Assembly: GCA_001917135.1 (NCBI GenBank)
Contig: MNTT01000013.1
Coordinates: forward strand, 186,001 to 250,000
Source: Acetobacter sp. 46_36
Lineage (GTDB): Bacteria > Pseudomonadota > Alphaproteobacteria > RF32 > CAG-239
Direction: 5' to 3'
Length of the DNA stretch: 64,000 nt
This document shows, piece by piece, positions 24,175 through 33,249 of the stretch; the stretch's first letter is position 1, and each line of letters begins with the position of its first letter. The position numbers and the translations under genes are program-made. The notes beneath the pieces were generated by a model. The model saw only the letters and a program-made list of their open reading frames with translations. It did no database searches and was not told the DNA's origin.

Positions 24175-25323
24175 GTGGCAACGGGGAAACAAATGGATCA
24201 GATTATTTTTCATACCAATCTTAAATATATTATTGCGGGGCTGACCCGGGAACAGAAGGGGCTGCTGCTGGAGATGCTGCTTGATTGCGCGACGGGAGCG
24301 GCAGGCGGGGCTGCGGATATGGGTGCCGGGGCGGTTACAGGGGCGTCTTTATCCGCCGTCGACGAAACGGTAGCAAACATCAGCCGCTATATTATGCTGC
24401 TGCAACAGGATATGGCTGCGAAACGGCAGCGTATGCGCGACATCGGCGCCAAAGGCGGCGCGGCACGGCGGCGGAATGTTAACGGGCGCGGAAACGCGGG
24501 CAGCAGCGGTGATGACGGGGCGGCGGACGATATGCCGGATTTGTTTGCAACGGCAGAGAATGCGACGGTTGCAAATACGGCGGAAGATGTTGCGGAAAAA
24601 GCTGCGGTTTCGGGGAACGGCACGGCGGCGGCGGGCGGCGCTTTTTCTGCCGCAGGCGGCGGCAGCGGACATCAGAACAATGTTCAACCGCTGCTTCAGC
24701 ATTGCTGCGGCAAAAGAAAAGAAGCAAAAGAAAATAATATTTTAAATAATAAAAATAATTTATTTTCGGAACGGAAAATTTCGCTGCCGGTTTTTCAACG
24801 GCCGTCGGCGGCGGAAGTGCAGGCGTTTGTTTCGGCTGAGGGGCTGAAAGTCGATGCGGCGACGTTTGTCGATTTTTATGACTCCCACGGCTGGTGCGTC
24901 GGGCGGACGGCAATCAAAAACTGGAAGGCAACGGTGCGGCTCTGGCATCGGCGTGCCTGCAGCGAAGCGGCGGAAACAGGTTTGGCGGCAGGTTATGCGG
25001 CGGGAAGCCCGGCAGGCGGTTACAGGGCGGGCGGTTTTACCGGCGGGGCAGATACGGGATACGGCGCGGCGAAGAACGGCTTTCGGGCGGCAAAAGATGC
25101 TGCGGCTGTTGATGACGAGGGGTATTGGTCGGAGCTTGAGGAACGGGTGCTGCGTGATGCGGACGGTGCCGACGGTACAGGCAGTGTCAACGGTACGGGC
25201 AACGAGAGCGGCTGCGGCGGAAATGGCGGCGGTTCGGGCGAGGCGCCGGGCAGCGTTTCGGGCGAGGAACCGGGCGGCGTTTCGGGCGAGGAACCGGGCG
25301 GCGGGGGAGAAATGCGCGACTAA
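24175..25323 (+). CDS. phage replication-organizer-like protein, 382 aa
   Basis: The N-terminal ~35 residues (MDQIIFHTNLKYIIAGLTREQKGLLLEML, spread over two helices) and RMRDIGAKGGAA near residue 86 resemble the DUF6291-type N-terminus of phage replisome organizers. The motif FVDFYDSHGWCVGRTAIKNW near 223-242 matches the common C-terminal 'FYxSxGWxxGxxxxxxWKAAVRxW' element of DnaD/replication-initiation phage proteins. The middle and the C-terminal ~100 residues are Gly/Ala-rich low complexity with repeated SGEEPGG. The start is GTG after GAGGGG; an ATG six codons later is possible. It heads a three-gene cluster. Confidence 0.6.
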   Translation: MATGKQMDQIIFHTNLKYIIAGLTREQKGLLLEMLLDCATGAAGGAADMGAGAVTGASLSAVDETVANISRYIMLLQQDMAAKRQRMRDIGAKGGAARRRNVNGRGNAGSSGDDGAADDMPDLFATAENATVANTAEDVAEKAAVSGNGTAAAGGAFSAAGGGSGHQNNVQPLLQHCCGKRKEAKENNILNNKNNLFSERKISLPVFQRPSAAEVQAFVSAEGLKVDAATFVDFYDSHGWCVGRTAIKNWKATVRLWHRRACSEAAETGLAAGYAAGSPAGGYRAGGFTGGADTGYGAAKNGFRAAKDAAAVDDEGYWSELEERVLRDADGADGTGSVNGTGNESGCGGNGGGSGEAPGSVSGEEPGGVSGEEPGGGGEMRD

Positions 25324-25376
25324 CTTTATGACCGGACATTTGAACTTAAACAAACACTCATTAACGGAGGGAACTC

Positions 25377-25859
25377 ATGAGTCAGAAAAGCGACTATTTT
25401 TTCTTAAACATCAAACAGGTATATCCGAATTTTGCCAGGCCGTCGGCGTTGGAAACGGAAATCTGGGAGGAAATGCTGGAACCATACACGCAAGGGGATA
25501 TCCTGGCGGGAATCAAATCTTACCGCAAGAGCGAGGATACCAACTTTGCGCCCAATCCGGCACGGTTCAGGAGCTATCTGTATTCGCGGGCGAAAAAGGC
25601 GGAGAAGCCGTGCCTGCCGCTTTCGCCGGAAAGCTATCTGATGGAAGAGGATATTCGTGCCGGGCGCTGCCGCCATTTGTTTCCGACATACTGCAAAGCG
25701 GTGGAATATGTGTTGGAAGTTGAGCTGAAAAAACTGTATTCCGAGGCGGAATTTAAGGCGTTTTCGCGCGGGAGGAAATACCGGCTGGCAGTGGAAAACG
25801 GCCTGTTTGCGGATTTTGACCGCGTGTTGGATTATGTTTATGCGAAAGGAGGACACTGA
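25377..25859 (+). CDS. phage helicase-loader/inhibitor-like protein
   Basis: 160 aa. Residues 10-65 (VYPNF, W at EIWEEMLEPY, GDILAGIKSYRKS, FAPNPARFRSY) follow the pattern of G39P-like loaders/inhibitors of replicative helicases: aromatic-Pro start, conserved Trp, then a small helical bundle and a Pro-containing turn. The remainder is helical with an LY-x-x-Y end. A strong GGAGG site precedes the start. It lies between the replication-organizer-like gene and the DUF6456-like gene, which fits an early phage operon. The assignment is by pattern only. Confidence 0.5.
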   Translation: MSQKSDYFFLNIKQVYPNFARPSALETEIWEEMLEPYTQGDILAGIKSYRKSEDTNFAPNPARFRSYLYSRAKKAEKPCLPLSPESYLMEEDIRAGRCRHLFPTYCKAVEYVLEVELKKLYSEAEFKAFSRGRKYRLAVENGLFADFDRVLDYVYAKGGH

Positions 25860-26320
25860 TGATGACAGAAGATAAAGCGAAGGCGGCGGGAAAGCCGAGT
25901 TTGCTGGGCAGGTATTTTCAACAGGGGTGGCTCAGCAAAAAATATTACATAGCGGATGGATACCGCCAGCTTTACAGCGCGGAAGACAGGCTGCTGGCGG
26001 GAACGATGCTGTACGCGGATTTTCTGAAATGGGGGAAGGGACAGCTGCAGGTGCGCGATTACGCAATGCCGAAAGTCGACGGCGGCAGCGGCTGGGACGA
26101 CTGGCAAACCGGCATCGGAGCGGAAAATTTCCGCCGGGCGCTGAAAAAGGTGTCGGCGCCGTTTGTGCCGGTGTTGTATAAAATCGTGCTGGAAGAAAAG
26201 GAAATCCGGGCGCCGAAAGGGGCGAGCACGCGGGAACGGCTGTATTTCAACGATGAGATAAAGAACCTGTTGTGCCGCGCGTTGGACGAACTGGTGCCGT
26301 ATTATCGCCGCAGAGTGTAG
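25859..26320 (+). CDS. phage-associated DUF6456-like protein, 153 aa
   Basis: Its ATG overlaps the preceding TGA (TGATG), so it is translationally coupled; a second ATG follows at once. The segment LYSAEDRLLAGTMLYADFLK, the following MPKVDGG, and the ending LLCRALDELVPYY resemble the alphaproteobacterial DUF6456 pattern (AGERLxxDF..., VDGG, LALDRLAxHY). Function of that family is not established; a DNA-binding regulatory role is plausible. The sequence has no signal or membrane segment. Confidence 0.45.
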   Translation: MMTEDKAKAAGKPSLLGRYFQQGWLSKKYYIADGYRQLYSAEDRLLAGTMLYADFLKWGKGQLQVRDYAMPKVDGGSGWDDWQTGIGAENFRRALKKVSAPFVPVLYKIVLEEKEIRAPKGASTRERLYFNDEIKNLLCRALDELVPYYRRRV

Positions 26321-26382
26321 GAAAGCTGCCGCAGAGTGTAGAAAAGCTGCCGCAGAGTGCAGAAAAGCTGCCGCAGAGTGCA
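26306..26382. repeat. 21-bp tandem repeat, 3.5 copies
   Basis: CTGCCGCAGAGTG recurs every 21 bases starting in the last codons of the preceding gene (...RRRV) and continuing past its stop, so the repeat has spread from or into the coding end. Confidence 0.85.
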
Positions 26383-26501
26383 GGCGGTACAGCGGGGGCG
26401 GGGGGAAGGGAGGTGTAGGAGGGCAGAGGGGGCAGCGCCGCGGAGCTGCCGCACAGGCAAGTGCCAGCGGTACAGGCAATGCCGGGAGGAGGAGAGGCCG
26501 G

Positions 26502-27455
26502 TCAGAACATTCCCTTGCGGCGGAAATAGATAATCGTCATGACGGTTGCTATGGCGGAGATGCCCATCACGAGCCAGAAGCCGTTGGGGTCGCCGGCGAA
26601 TGCCACCGGGACGTTCATGCCCCAGAACGAGGCGAGCATGGTCGGGATAGAGAGGATAATCGTGATAGCGGCGAGGAATTTCATCACCAGGTTAACGTTA
26701 TTGTTGATGATGCTGGCGAAGCCGTCCATCATGCCTTCCAAAATGGAACGGTGCATATCCACCATTTCTATCGCCTGTTTGTTTTCAATAATTACGTCGT
26801 CGAGGAGGTCGGCGTCGTCATTGCCGAAGCCGGCGAGTTTGGCGACGGCGGGGGTGCGCATCAGGCGCAGCAGTTTTAAGAGCACGAGGTGGTTGTCTTT
26901 CAGCGCGGTGGTGAAATAAACCATCGACTTTTGGATTTCCATCAGCTGGAAAAGCTCTTTGTTGGAAGTGGTTTTGCGCAGGGCGTATTCAAGTTCGTCG
27001 GTGCGCTTGTTGATGATGTTCAGGTACTTTAAATAAAACTGGGTGCATTTGTACAGAATATTCAGCATAAAGCGCGCGCGGTCGCGGGTGTCGAACGTTT
27101 TGGCGGTCGAACGGTTAAACGAATTCATAACGCGGTTGTCGCGGGCGCAGATGGTGATGAAGTTTTTTGGGGTGATGACCAGGCCGCAGGGGAGAGTGTC
27201 AAAATTGCCCTCGTCGTCCAAAAGCGGCAGGTTGATGATGATGGCCAGCGAATTTTTTTCCTGCTCAATGCGGGAGCGCTCGTCGGCGTCCAGCGAATTG
27301 CTAAGGAGGTCGTAGTCAACGTGCAAAACGGTTGATACCTGCAGCAGCTCTTCTTCGTTCGGGTTGACGAGCGAGCACCAGGTCATGGGGAGAATCTTGT
27401 TTTTTTTGAGTTTTGTGAGCCTGCCGTCTTCTTCGGTCCGATAAATTCTCAGCAT
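26502..27455 (-). CDS. corA: CorA-type magnesium/divalent-cation channel
   Basis: 317 aa, normal length. A cytoplasmic alpha/beta domain, a long helix region (residues about 130-255), then two C-terminal membrane helices with the selectivity motif GMN in FWGMNVP (about 279-281) and a basic RRKGMF tail. It forms a pentameric Mg2+/Co2+ channel in the inner membrane. The start MLRIYRTEEDG is chosen because the longer frame runs through the tRNA-Leu gene. It separates the two phage-like modules. Confidence 0.92.
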   Translation of the reverse strand: MLRIYRTEEDGRLTKLKKNKILPMTWCSLVNPNEEELLQVSTVLHVDYDLLSNSLDADERSRIEQEKNSLAIIINLPLLDDEGNFDTLPCGLVITPKNFITICARDNRVMNSFNRSTAKTFDTRDRARFMLNILYKCTQFYLKYLNIINKRTDELEYALRKTTSNKELFQLMEIQKSMVYFTTALKDNHLVLLKLLRLMRTPAVAKLAGFGNDDADLLDDVIIENKQAIEMVDMHRSILEGMMDGFASIINNNVNLVMKFLAAITIILSIPTMLASFWGMNVPVAFAGDPNGFWLVMGISAIATVMTIIYFRRKGMF

Positions 27456-27536
27456 CGCCCCTCCCTGCGCCCTCCGGCGCTTTTCAAAAACCGCAACAGC
27501 TGCGGATACCCGTTTATAATACAATACAGAAAATTC

Positions 27537-27622
27537 TGGTGCGGCCAAGAAGACTTGAACTTCCACGGGCTTAGCCCATAACGACCTCAACGTTACGCGT
27601 CTACCAATTCCGCCATGGCCGC
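27537..27622 (-). tRNA. tRNA-Leu (anticodon GAG)
   Basis: 86 nt including an encoded CCA. Acceptor GCGGCCA pairs with TGGCCGC (minus strand). The anticodon stem is TAACG/CGTTA with loop TTGAGGT, a long class II variable arm (GGGCTAAGCCC) follows, and the T loop is GTTCAAGTC. Confidence 0.95.
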
Positions 27623-28064
27623 ACATCCTGCGCCTTTTTCCGGGGGTGCCGGGGCGCTTTTTACGCCTTTGTCCCGGTCAGCCGGGATGGCGCTCATTTA
27701 CGCCTTTCTTCCGGGGTACCGGGCGGGCGTTCATCTACGCTTCTGCCGCCGGTAATACGGGGCGGTCGCGGTTCTGCATTTTCCGCCTTTGCGGGCGGGC
27801 ACCTTTCGGGCACTGTCGTGCAAAACAAGAATGAGATATAATATAATTTTGAAATAATCAAGCTTTTTTTTCACCCGGTGGGTATTTTTTTGCAAAGGGG
27901 CAATGGGGGCAGAGAGTGGCGGGGCGGGCATACGTGAAGGGCGGATGGCAGAGAGCGGGGCGGAGTTGGAGGGAAGATGGGGGGCAGCGGCGATGGAGAA
28001 GGGCAGAGAGTGGCGGGGCGGGCGGGGGCGAGGAAAAATATTTTTCAAGAGGGGGGCGAAACTA
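27623..28064. other. gene-free spacer upstream of tRNA-Leu
   Basis: Two degenerate ~43-bp repeats containing TTTACGCCTTT (27640-27730) and GC-rich sequence with GGCAGAGAGTGGCGGGGCGGGC twice (about 27908 and 28003, read in pieces). An AT-rich patch (27820-27870) could carry the minus-strand tRNA promoter. No gene is supported. Confidence 0.5.
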
Positions 28065-28093
28065 TTGACATAGGCGGCGGGCTTTTGTATTAT
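28065..28093 (+). promoter_or_regulatory. near-consensus promoter of the tail-like operon
   Basis: TTGACA, 17-base spacer, TATTAT. Predicted start near 28100, just upstream of the 43-bp repeat array. Confidence 0.8.
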
Positions 28094-28114
28094 ACTGACG
28101 GGCTCGGGTGTTTT

Positions 28115-28372
28115 CCGGGCTGTTTTTGTTATGAGAATGCGGTTCGGCTGAATAACGCCGGGCTGTTTTTGTTATGAGAATGCGGTTTGGCTGAATGATG
28201 CCGGGCTGTTTTTGTTATAAGAATGCGGTCCGGTTGAATGATGCCGGGCTGTTTTTGTTATAAGAATGCGGTCCGGTTGAATGACGCCGGGCTGTTTTTG
28301 TTATGAGAATGCGGTCCGGTTGAATGACGCCGGGCTGTTTTAATTATGAGAATGCGGGACGGATGAGCCTGC
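28115..28372 (+). repeat. 43-bp tandem repeat, six copies, terminator-like
   Basis: CCGGGCTGTTTTTGTTATGA recurs at 28115, 28158, 28201, 28244, 28287 and 28330. Across each junction GCGGTCCGG can pair with CCGGGCTGT (9 pairs with G-U), followed by TTTTTG: a weak intrinsic terminator per unit. Base changes in the left arm (TTCGG, TTTGG, TCCGG) keep the pairing through wobbles. Confidence 0.8.
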
Positions 28373-28423
28373 TTTTTTTATGGGGGCGGCAGTGGGGCCG
28401 GCTCCTTTTTTTATGGAGGAAAC

Positions 28424-29725
28424 ATGAAAGGAACAACGAACGCGCTGGTTTATCGCGGCGGAGGGACTTCGCTTATCTATGCTTATAACGGGGAAGAGAG
28501 CGGCTGGAGCGCCGGGGAAAAGGCTTATATCTCAAACAGGCTGCGGACGCAGGAGGGCAGGCAGCATTTGGAGACGCCTTCAAAAACGTACAGTGCCAGC
28601 ACCGCCTTTTACGGGAAGACGATGTTGATTTACAGCCGTTATTCTACGGGGCATATTTATCCGGCGTTTTGCAAAAACGGGGCTTTTGCCGTCGGGGGGA
28701 GCCTGGGGCACTTTGCCAGCTGGGATATTTTGGCGAATTACAGCTTTATCGACGGCAAAATGTTTGCCTGCGGGCGCGGGACGAACACACGCCTTGACCT
28801 GACGGTGCGGGAGGTGCATCTGTCGGCCAAGGAAAGCGATTTTTATCTCGGCGGCGGAATGCGGCTTTACAAGGAACAGGGCAGTGCGCCGGTGTTGCAG
28901 GAGTTTGACTATGAGGCGCAGAGGGCAGGCAGTACCCTGTATACGTTTACGGGGCTGGCTGAGACCGCCTATCGGGGAATTTACGATTCCGAAGCGAAGC
29001 GCCTGCTGCTTTTTCCGGGGGTTTCCGCCGGGACGTCTTATTTGTACGACCTGGCGGTTCCGACAAGCCCGGTGCTGTTGTGGAGCGGCAATATCGGCGT
29101 TTTTGCCGTTATGGCGACGGATCTGCGGCCGGGGGCGGTCATCTTTTGCAGCCCGTCCGCCGAAACCAACATGGACACCGGCGGCGGCGTGCAGTGGCAG
29201 ATGTTTACGGTCGACGAAAACGACGCGGTGGTGCCGCTGGATATGCCGGCGAATCTGGCAACACTGTCGGCAAACGCATGGTGGCTTTACAACCCGAACA
29301 ACAAAACGCTCAGCATCGGCACGGCGGACGGCATTTACCTGTTTGCGGCCGACCGCGAAGGCAAGCTGTTTACGCCGATAAAAACGGCGGCGGAACTGGC
29401 GGAGAACAATCCGGACTACGGCATATACAAGCCGGTGTTTGCGGACGATTTGTCGCTGCTTTCGGTGGTGTCGCATACCAATCCCAGCTCCGCTGCCGGC
29501 GGATACAGGGGCGACGCGTACGGCTATGTTCTGGCGAACGGCGACGGCAGGCTTTATGCGCAAAGGACGGTCGATTTGGCGGGCGAGAGTTTTGTAACGG
29601 GATTTGCTACCGGGAACACCGCCGGCGGCCGGGTTGAGTTTAACGGCGCGCTGCCGGAACTTTCGCTGAAGGTCAATGTAACGCCGGCGCCGGACACGTT
29701 TGAATTTACAGGAGAAGCAGAATGA
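28424..29725 (+). CDS. phage tail-fibre-like beta protein A, 433 aa
   Basis: No named family recognised. The N-terminus MKGTTNALV is shared with 31610-32836, as is a C-terminal TGFATGxTAGGRVEF block, so the two are paralogues. The body is almost all short beta strands with repeated motifs of the type YDSEAKRLLLFPG and YNPNNKTLSIGTADGIYLF, which suggests a beta-propeller or beta-sandwich. There is no signal peptide. The start has GGAGGAAAC. It overlaps the next gene by four bases (ATGA). Tail-tip or receptor-binding identity is inferred from the neighbours, including a spanin pair. Confidence 0.55.
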   Translation: MKGTTNALVYRGGGTSLIYAYNGEESGWSAGEKAYISNRLRTQEGRQHLETPSKTYSASTAFYGKTMLIYSRYSTGHIYPAFCKNGAFAVGGSLGHFASWDILANYSFIDGKMFACGRGTNTRLDLTVREVHLSAKESDFYLGGGMRLYKEQGSAPVLQEFDYEAQRAGSTLYTFTGLAETAYRGIYDSEAKRLLLFPGVSAGTSYLYDLAVPTSPVLLWSGNIGVFAVMATDLRPGAVIFCSPSAETNMDTGGGVQWQMFTVDENDAVVPLDMPANLATLSANAWWLYNPNNKTLSIGTADGIYLFAADREGKLFTPIKTAAELAENNPDYGIYKPVFADDLSLLSVVSHTNPSSAAGGYRGDAYGYVLANGDGRLYAQRTVDLAGESFVTGFATGNTAGGRVEFNGALPELSLKVNVTPAPDTFEFTGEAE

Positions 29726-31311
29726 CGACAGATAACACGACATTTGACAAAAAGGTTTACGCGGGAATGCCGTTCAGGTACAAGATAACCAAGGCGCGCT
29801 ACTGGGACAAGACGGTGGCGAAATCGGTAACGGCGAATACGGTCGACGACGTTGCGCTGGAGCCCTACGACGGGGTTACGATTACGCAGGACGGCACGGT
29901 TCTTTCCGTTTCGGCGGGGATTTTGCCGGACGGGGGCGCTTACGGCGGCTACAGGGGCGTGGCGGCGCCTGCGGGCAAGCGGTATTTTCTGCGCAACGCG
30001 AATACGGTTTATGACAATTTCAGCCGGAGAGGCAGCCCGGACATCGGCGAAGACGGCGTTTTGCGCAACATTACGAGCGGGAACAACATTTACACGGCGT
30101 TTTACAACCAGTCGTATCCCTGGGAAATTACCGTGAAAATTCATACGCCGGAAACGTTCGCCGACCAGAGCTATATTTTCGGCAATTATTCGACGAACCG
30201 GGCGACGCCGCAGCTTTGCACGGACGCGGCGGGGCACCTTATGCTGTATCTGGCGAGTTCGACTTCGGCCTGGGATATTGCGGACGGAGCCGTTTCCGAA
30301 CAGGCGCTGGCGGCGGATACGGATTATGTCATCAAGGCCGGCTGGGACGGGACGGCCTATACGGTTACGGCGAACGGGGAGGAATTTGTCCGCGTTGTTT
30401 CGGCGGCCGTGCAGTATTCCACGACTGCGGCGCAATTGTGTTTCGGCTTTGATTCCGGCAACAATGCGTGGACGGGGACGATTGACCTGCATAATTCGCT
30501 TATCACGGTTGACGGCAAGGCGTACTGGAAAGCGTATACGGTTTATTCGGAAATCCTGCCGGGCGCGTTGGACGGAGATACCGGGGCTTTGGCCGACTGG
30601 AACTGCTTTTGCGACGCGGAAGCGGAAACGACGGCGTTTGATACGGCGGCGGCTGTCGACGGGAAAGTGTGGATTGGGCACAAGGTTATCGAATCGCACG
30701 TTACAAACCCGTGGCCGATTGTGCATTTCAGCGTTGAAGGCGGCGTTACGTTTCGCGGCGATACGGCGGCGTTTGCGGACGGGATGTGGCTTGTTGCCGA
30801 CAAAACGCTGCCGGTAACGGAATTCTTTTTCGGCGATGTGGAATTTATTGCGAAGATAACGCCGAAGACGCCGTCGGGATACAATACGGTTTTCAGGAAC
30901 GCGGAAACCAACGCCTTTTTCGGGCTTTACGGCGCGGCGTGGTGCATCTATGACGGGTCGCGGAAAACCGGCGGCACGGCAACGGCGGGAACGACGTACT
31001 GGGTGCGGGCGCAGATGATATACGATGCGGAAAAAGGGGCGTATGCGTCGACGTTGTATGTTCTGGAGGACAACGGCGCCTATACGGCGGATACGCTGCC
31101 GGAGGCTGCGGCATGGACACAGGCGGTGCAGACGGAGACGGACGTGTTCAAAAGCGGAGAGCCTTTTTGGCTTTCCAATGACGGCACATCGTCGTTCAAC
31201 GGCGACATGGATTTGGCGCAGGCGGTTTTGCGGACGAAAACTTCCGGCGGCACGGGCGGCTGGACGGACTATTGGAAACCGCTGGAGGAGCAACGGACGA
31301 TAACGGCCTGA
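29722..31311 (+). CDS. tail-fibre-like protein with LamG-type domains, 529 aa
   Basis: The N-terminal ~85 residues form a small beta domain (FRYKITKARYWDKT). Two concanavalin A/LamG-like regions follow (about 120-260 and 365-515), each with the pattern 'Ixxxxx...TGxTYWVRAxxxYD...LxxxxAxxR'; LCFGFDSGNNAWTGTIDLHN and FWLSNDGTSSFNGDMDLAQA are the matching ends. LamG-like lectin folds are frequent in phage receptor-binding proteins. No signal peptide. Translationally coupled to the upstream gene. The host target is unknown. Confidence 0.55.
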   Translation: MTTDNTTFDKKVYAGMPFRYKITKARYWDKTVAKSVTANTVDDVALEPYDGVTITQDGTVLSVSAGILPDGGAYGGYRGVAAPAGKRYFLRNANTVYDNFSRRGSPDIGEDGVLRNITSGNNIYTAFYNQSYPWEITVKIHTPETFADQSYIFGNYSTNRATPQLCTDAAGHLMLYLASSTSAWDIADGAVSEQALAADTDYVIKAGWDGTAYTVTANGEEFVRVVSAAVQYSTTAAQLCFGFDSGNNAWTGTIDLHNSLITVDGKAYWKAYTVYSEILPGALDGDTGALADWNCFCDAEAETTAFDTAAAVDGKVWIGHKVIESHVTNPWPIVHFSVEGGVTFRGDTAAFADGMWLVADKTLPVTEFFFGDVEFIAKITPKTPSGYNTVFRNAETNAFFGLYGAAWCIYDGSRKTGGTATAGTTYWVRAQMIYDAEKGAYASTLYVLEDNGAYTADTLPEAAAWTQAVQTETDVFKSGEPFWLSNDGTSSFNGDMDLAQAVLRTKTSGGTGGWTDYWKPLEEQRTITA

Positions 31312-31317
31312 CGCCGC

Positions 31318-31562
31318 GGCAGCGGGGTGGAACTGAGCCGGCATTGGGGTGGAACTAAGCCGGCAGCGGGGGGACGGAGCCGGCATCGGGGTGGAACGGA
31401 GCCGGCGGGAGACATGGGACGGAGCTGACGGGAGGCGAAACGGAGCCGCGGGGAACATGGGATGGAGCCGACGGGAGGCGAAACGGAACTGCCGGGAGGC
31501 GAAACGGAGCCGGCAGCGGGGTGGAACGGAGCCGCGGGGAACATGGGACGGGGCGGCGGGGC
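31318..31562. repeat. degenerate repeats of GGAACTGAGCCGGC type
   Basis: About ten copies of a 17-28 base unit around GGAACGGAGCCGG fill the 298-bp gap between two tail-like genes. The frame stays open through it, but the good GGAGG site at 31601 places the start after it. Confidence 0.75.
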
Positions 31563-31609
31563 AGGCTCTTGGAATTTATGGTTTTTATGATGAATATTAC
31601 GGAGGAAAA

Positions 31610-32836
31610 ATGAAAGGAACAACGAATGCTTTGGTTTTGCAAGGCGGAGACGGCGGCGAAACGGTTTTTGCGGTCAACAATACGGGAACGGCGATTGTCA
31701 GAGGGACGAAGGCCTGGCTGAACAGGCATAATCTGGACGAGAATACGGCGTATCAGCATTATGCGGGCGGAAGCAGCACGCAGTATGCGCCGGTTTTTGA
31801 CGCCGACAACAATTTCTGGGTGGTGAACCTGAGCGGTACGGGGCGCAAGCTGTTTACCTACGATGCGGAAACGAAGGCGTGGACGGCGTCTGACCTGAAC
31901 GCCGGGCCGTCAGGGCGAAATTTTGTCCGCTTTATCGCCGGGGAGGTTATAGCGTATGCTTCCAACTATGCGGGCAATGCAACGGCGCTTTATTCTTCGG
32001 CGGTTACGAAAGACGCATACACGAATTATGCCGGCCTGTATCTGGGGAGCGGAAACGTGCTGAAGTGGGTCGCGGCCGGGAGCTTTACGCTGGCGAATTC
32101 GCTCGGCGAATTTCCGTTAACTGGGTTTAGCGGCTATCTTTATTCCGCATTGATGCTGGACGGGAAAATGTTTGTTGCCGACGGGGAGGGAAACTATAAA
32201 TTTTATGATTTTGACAAGTTTTTCGGGACGCCGCGGGAAATCGGCTCCGGAAACAGCACGCTTGTTAAGGACAATTATCCCGTCATGTTTGCGACGGGGC
32301 TTGAGGCGGGGGATTATTTCATCTGCAACCGCGGCTCCAAGCAAAACAATTATGAACCGACGGAACTGGCGATTTTTAAAATCGGCGAAAATTACGCGCT
32401 GGAAGAGGCCGACGATTTGCAGACGGATTTGCAGGCTTTGACGGGGCAGGTGTGCTCGGTGCAGTACAACAACGATACGAAACTTCTGACGGCGGGCAGC
32501 CATACGGCGGTGTATGCCTTTAAATGGGACGCGGCGGCAAAGGCGTTTGACAATCTGAATATCGGCATTGCCGTGCCGACAGAGGGCGTAATTGCCGATG
32601 ACGGGGCATATTGTCTGGCGCTCTCGGGAGATTTGACATCGGCGGTGGTCGGGTACAGAAAGCGGACGGAGACGCTGGTTTATTGGAACATGGGCATATA
32701 TAAGCTGGCAACATCTTCAGGTGACTGGTACGCGGATACGTTCGGCATGGCGTCGTCGCTGAGCCTGACCGGATTTGCCACCGGGGCGACCGATGAGGCG
32801 GGCAGATACGAGTTTAAGACGGCGACGAAAGCGTAA
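31610..32836 (+). CDS. phage tail-fibre-like beta protein B, 408 aa
   Basis: Paralogue of 28424-29725: same MKGTTNALV start, similar strand pattern (LDGKMFVADGEGNYKFYDF, KLLTAGSHTAVYAF) and the C-terminal TGFATGATDEAGRYEF. The start at 31610 is set by GGAGGAAAAATG and by the paralogue; the 87 codons upstream are repeat-derived. No signal peptide. Having two variants around a LamG protein suggests alternative or hetero-oligomeric fibre parts. The function is inferred. Confidence 0.55.
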   Translation: MKGTTNALVLQGGDGGETVFAVNNTGTAIVRGTKAWLNRHNLDENTAYQHYAGGSSTQYAPVFDADNNFWVVNLSGTGRKLFTYDAETKAWTASDLNAGPSGRNFVRFIAGEVIAYASNYAGNATALYSSAVTKDAYTNYAGLYLGSGNVLKWVAAGSFTLANSLGEFPLTGFSGYLYSALMLDGKMFVADGEGNYKFYDFDKFFGTPREIGSGNSTLVKDNYPVMFATGLEAGDYFICNRGSKQNNYEPTELAIFKIGENYALEEADDLQTDLQALTGQVCSVQYNNDTKLLTAGSHTAVYAFKWDAAAKAFDNLNIGIAVPTEGVIADDGAYCLALSGDLTSAVVGYRKRTETLVYWNMGIYKLATSSGDWYADTFGMASSLSLTGFATGATDEAGRYEFKTATKA

Positions 32837-32949
32837 AGCGGCGTGTCGGACGCTGAGGCTGCACCGGCGGGACGGCAGCCTCAGGTGCCGGGAGAGGGAG
32901 TCCGAAGCGTCGGCAGAGGGGCGGATTAACACAAAAAACGGAGGCGGAT

Positions 32950-33249
32950 ATGACCAAATTTTTAACATACGCCGTGGCGGGGCTGCTGCTGGCGCTGTAT
33001 GTCTCGGTGAGCCTGTATATCGAGCGGGGCAGGGAGATTGCGGCATTGCAGGGCGAAAAGAGCGCCCTGTCTGGGAAAACATCATTTTTGGAGGCGGAAA
33101 TTGCGAAACGAGATGAAAGGGCGTTGGACGCCGATAAGCGATTGTGCGAGATTGAGAAAGCAGCAGCGGCGGAGAAGGACAAGGGCGGTTTTGACTGGAA
33201 TAGCCTTTTGCCTGTTGATACTGTTACTCTGCGGCTGCGCCAGGACTGA
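32950..33249 (+). CDS. Rz-like inner-membrane spanin subunit
   Basis: 99 aa. One N-terminal membrane helix (residues about 4-21) is followed by a charged coiled coil (EIAALQGEKSALSGKTSFLEAEIAKRDE) and a short tail. This is the architecture of phage Rz i-spanins, and an Rz1-like lipoprotein gene is nested in the +1 frame at its 3' end. Spanins fuse inner and outer membranes in the last step of lysis. The ribosome site ACGGAGGCGG is strong. No holin or endolysin was recognised nearby. Confidence 0.68.
   Translation: MTKFLTYAVAGLLLALYVSVSLYIERGREIAALQGEKSALSGKTSFLEAEIAKRDERALDADKRLCEIEKAAAAEKDKGGFDWNSLLPVDTVTLRLRQD

Noticed and set aside
27456..27626. Extended N-terminus of CorA
   Set aside because: The extra codons run through the tRNA-Leu gene; the family start is the ATG at 27455.
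29554..31458. Long open frame on the minus strand (634 aa)
   Set aside because: It is the antisense of the tail-like genes, Arg/Pro/His-rich with no ribosome site. GC-rich codon bias keeps such shadows open; the same holds for 37674-39719 and 40144-41751.
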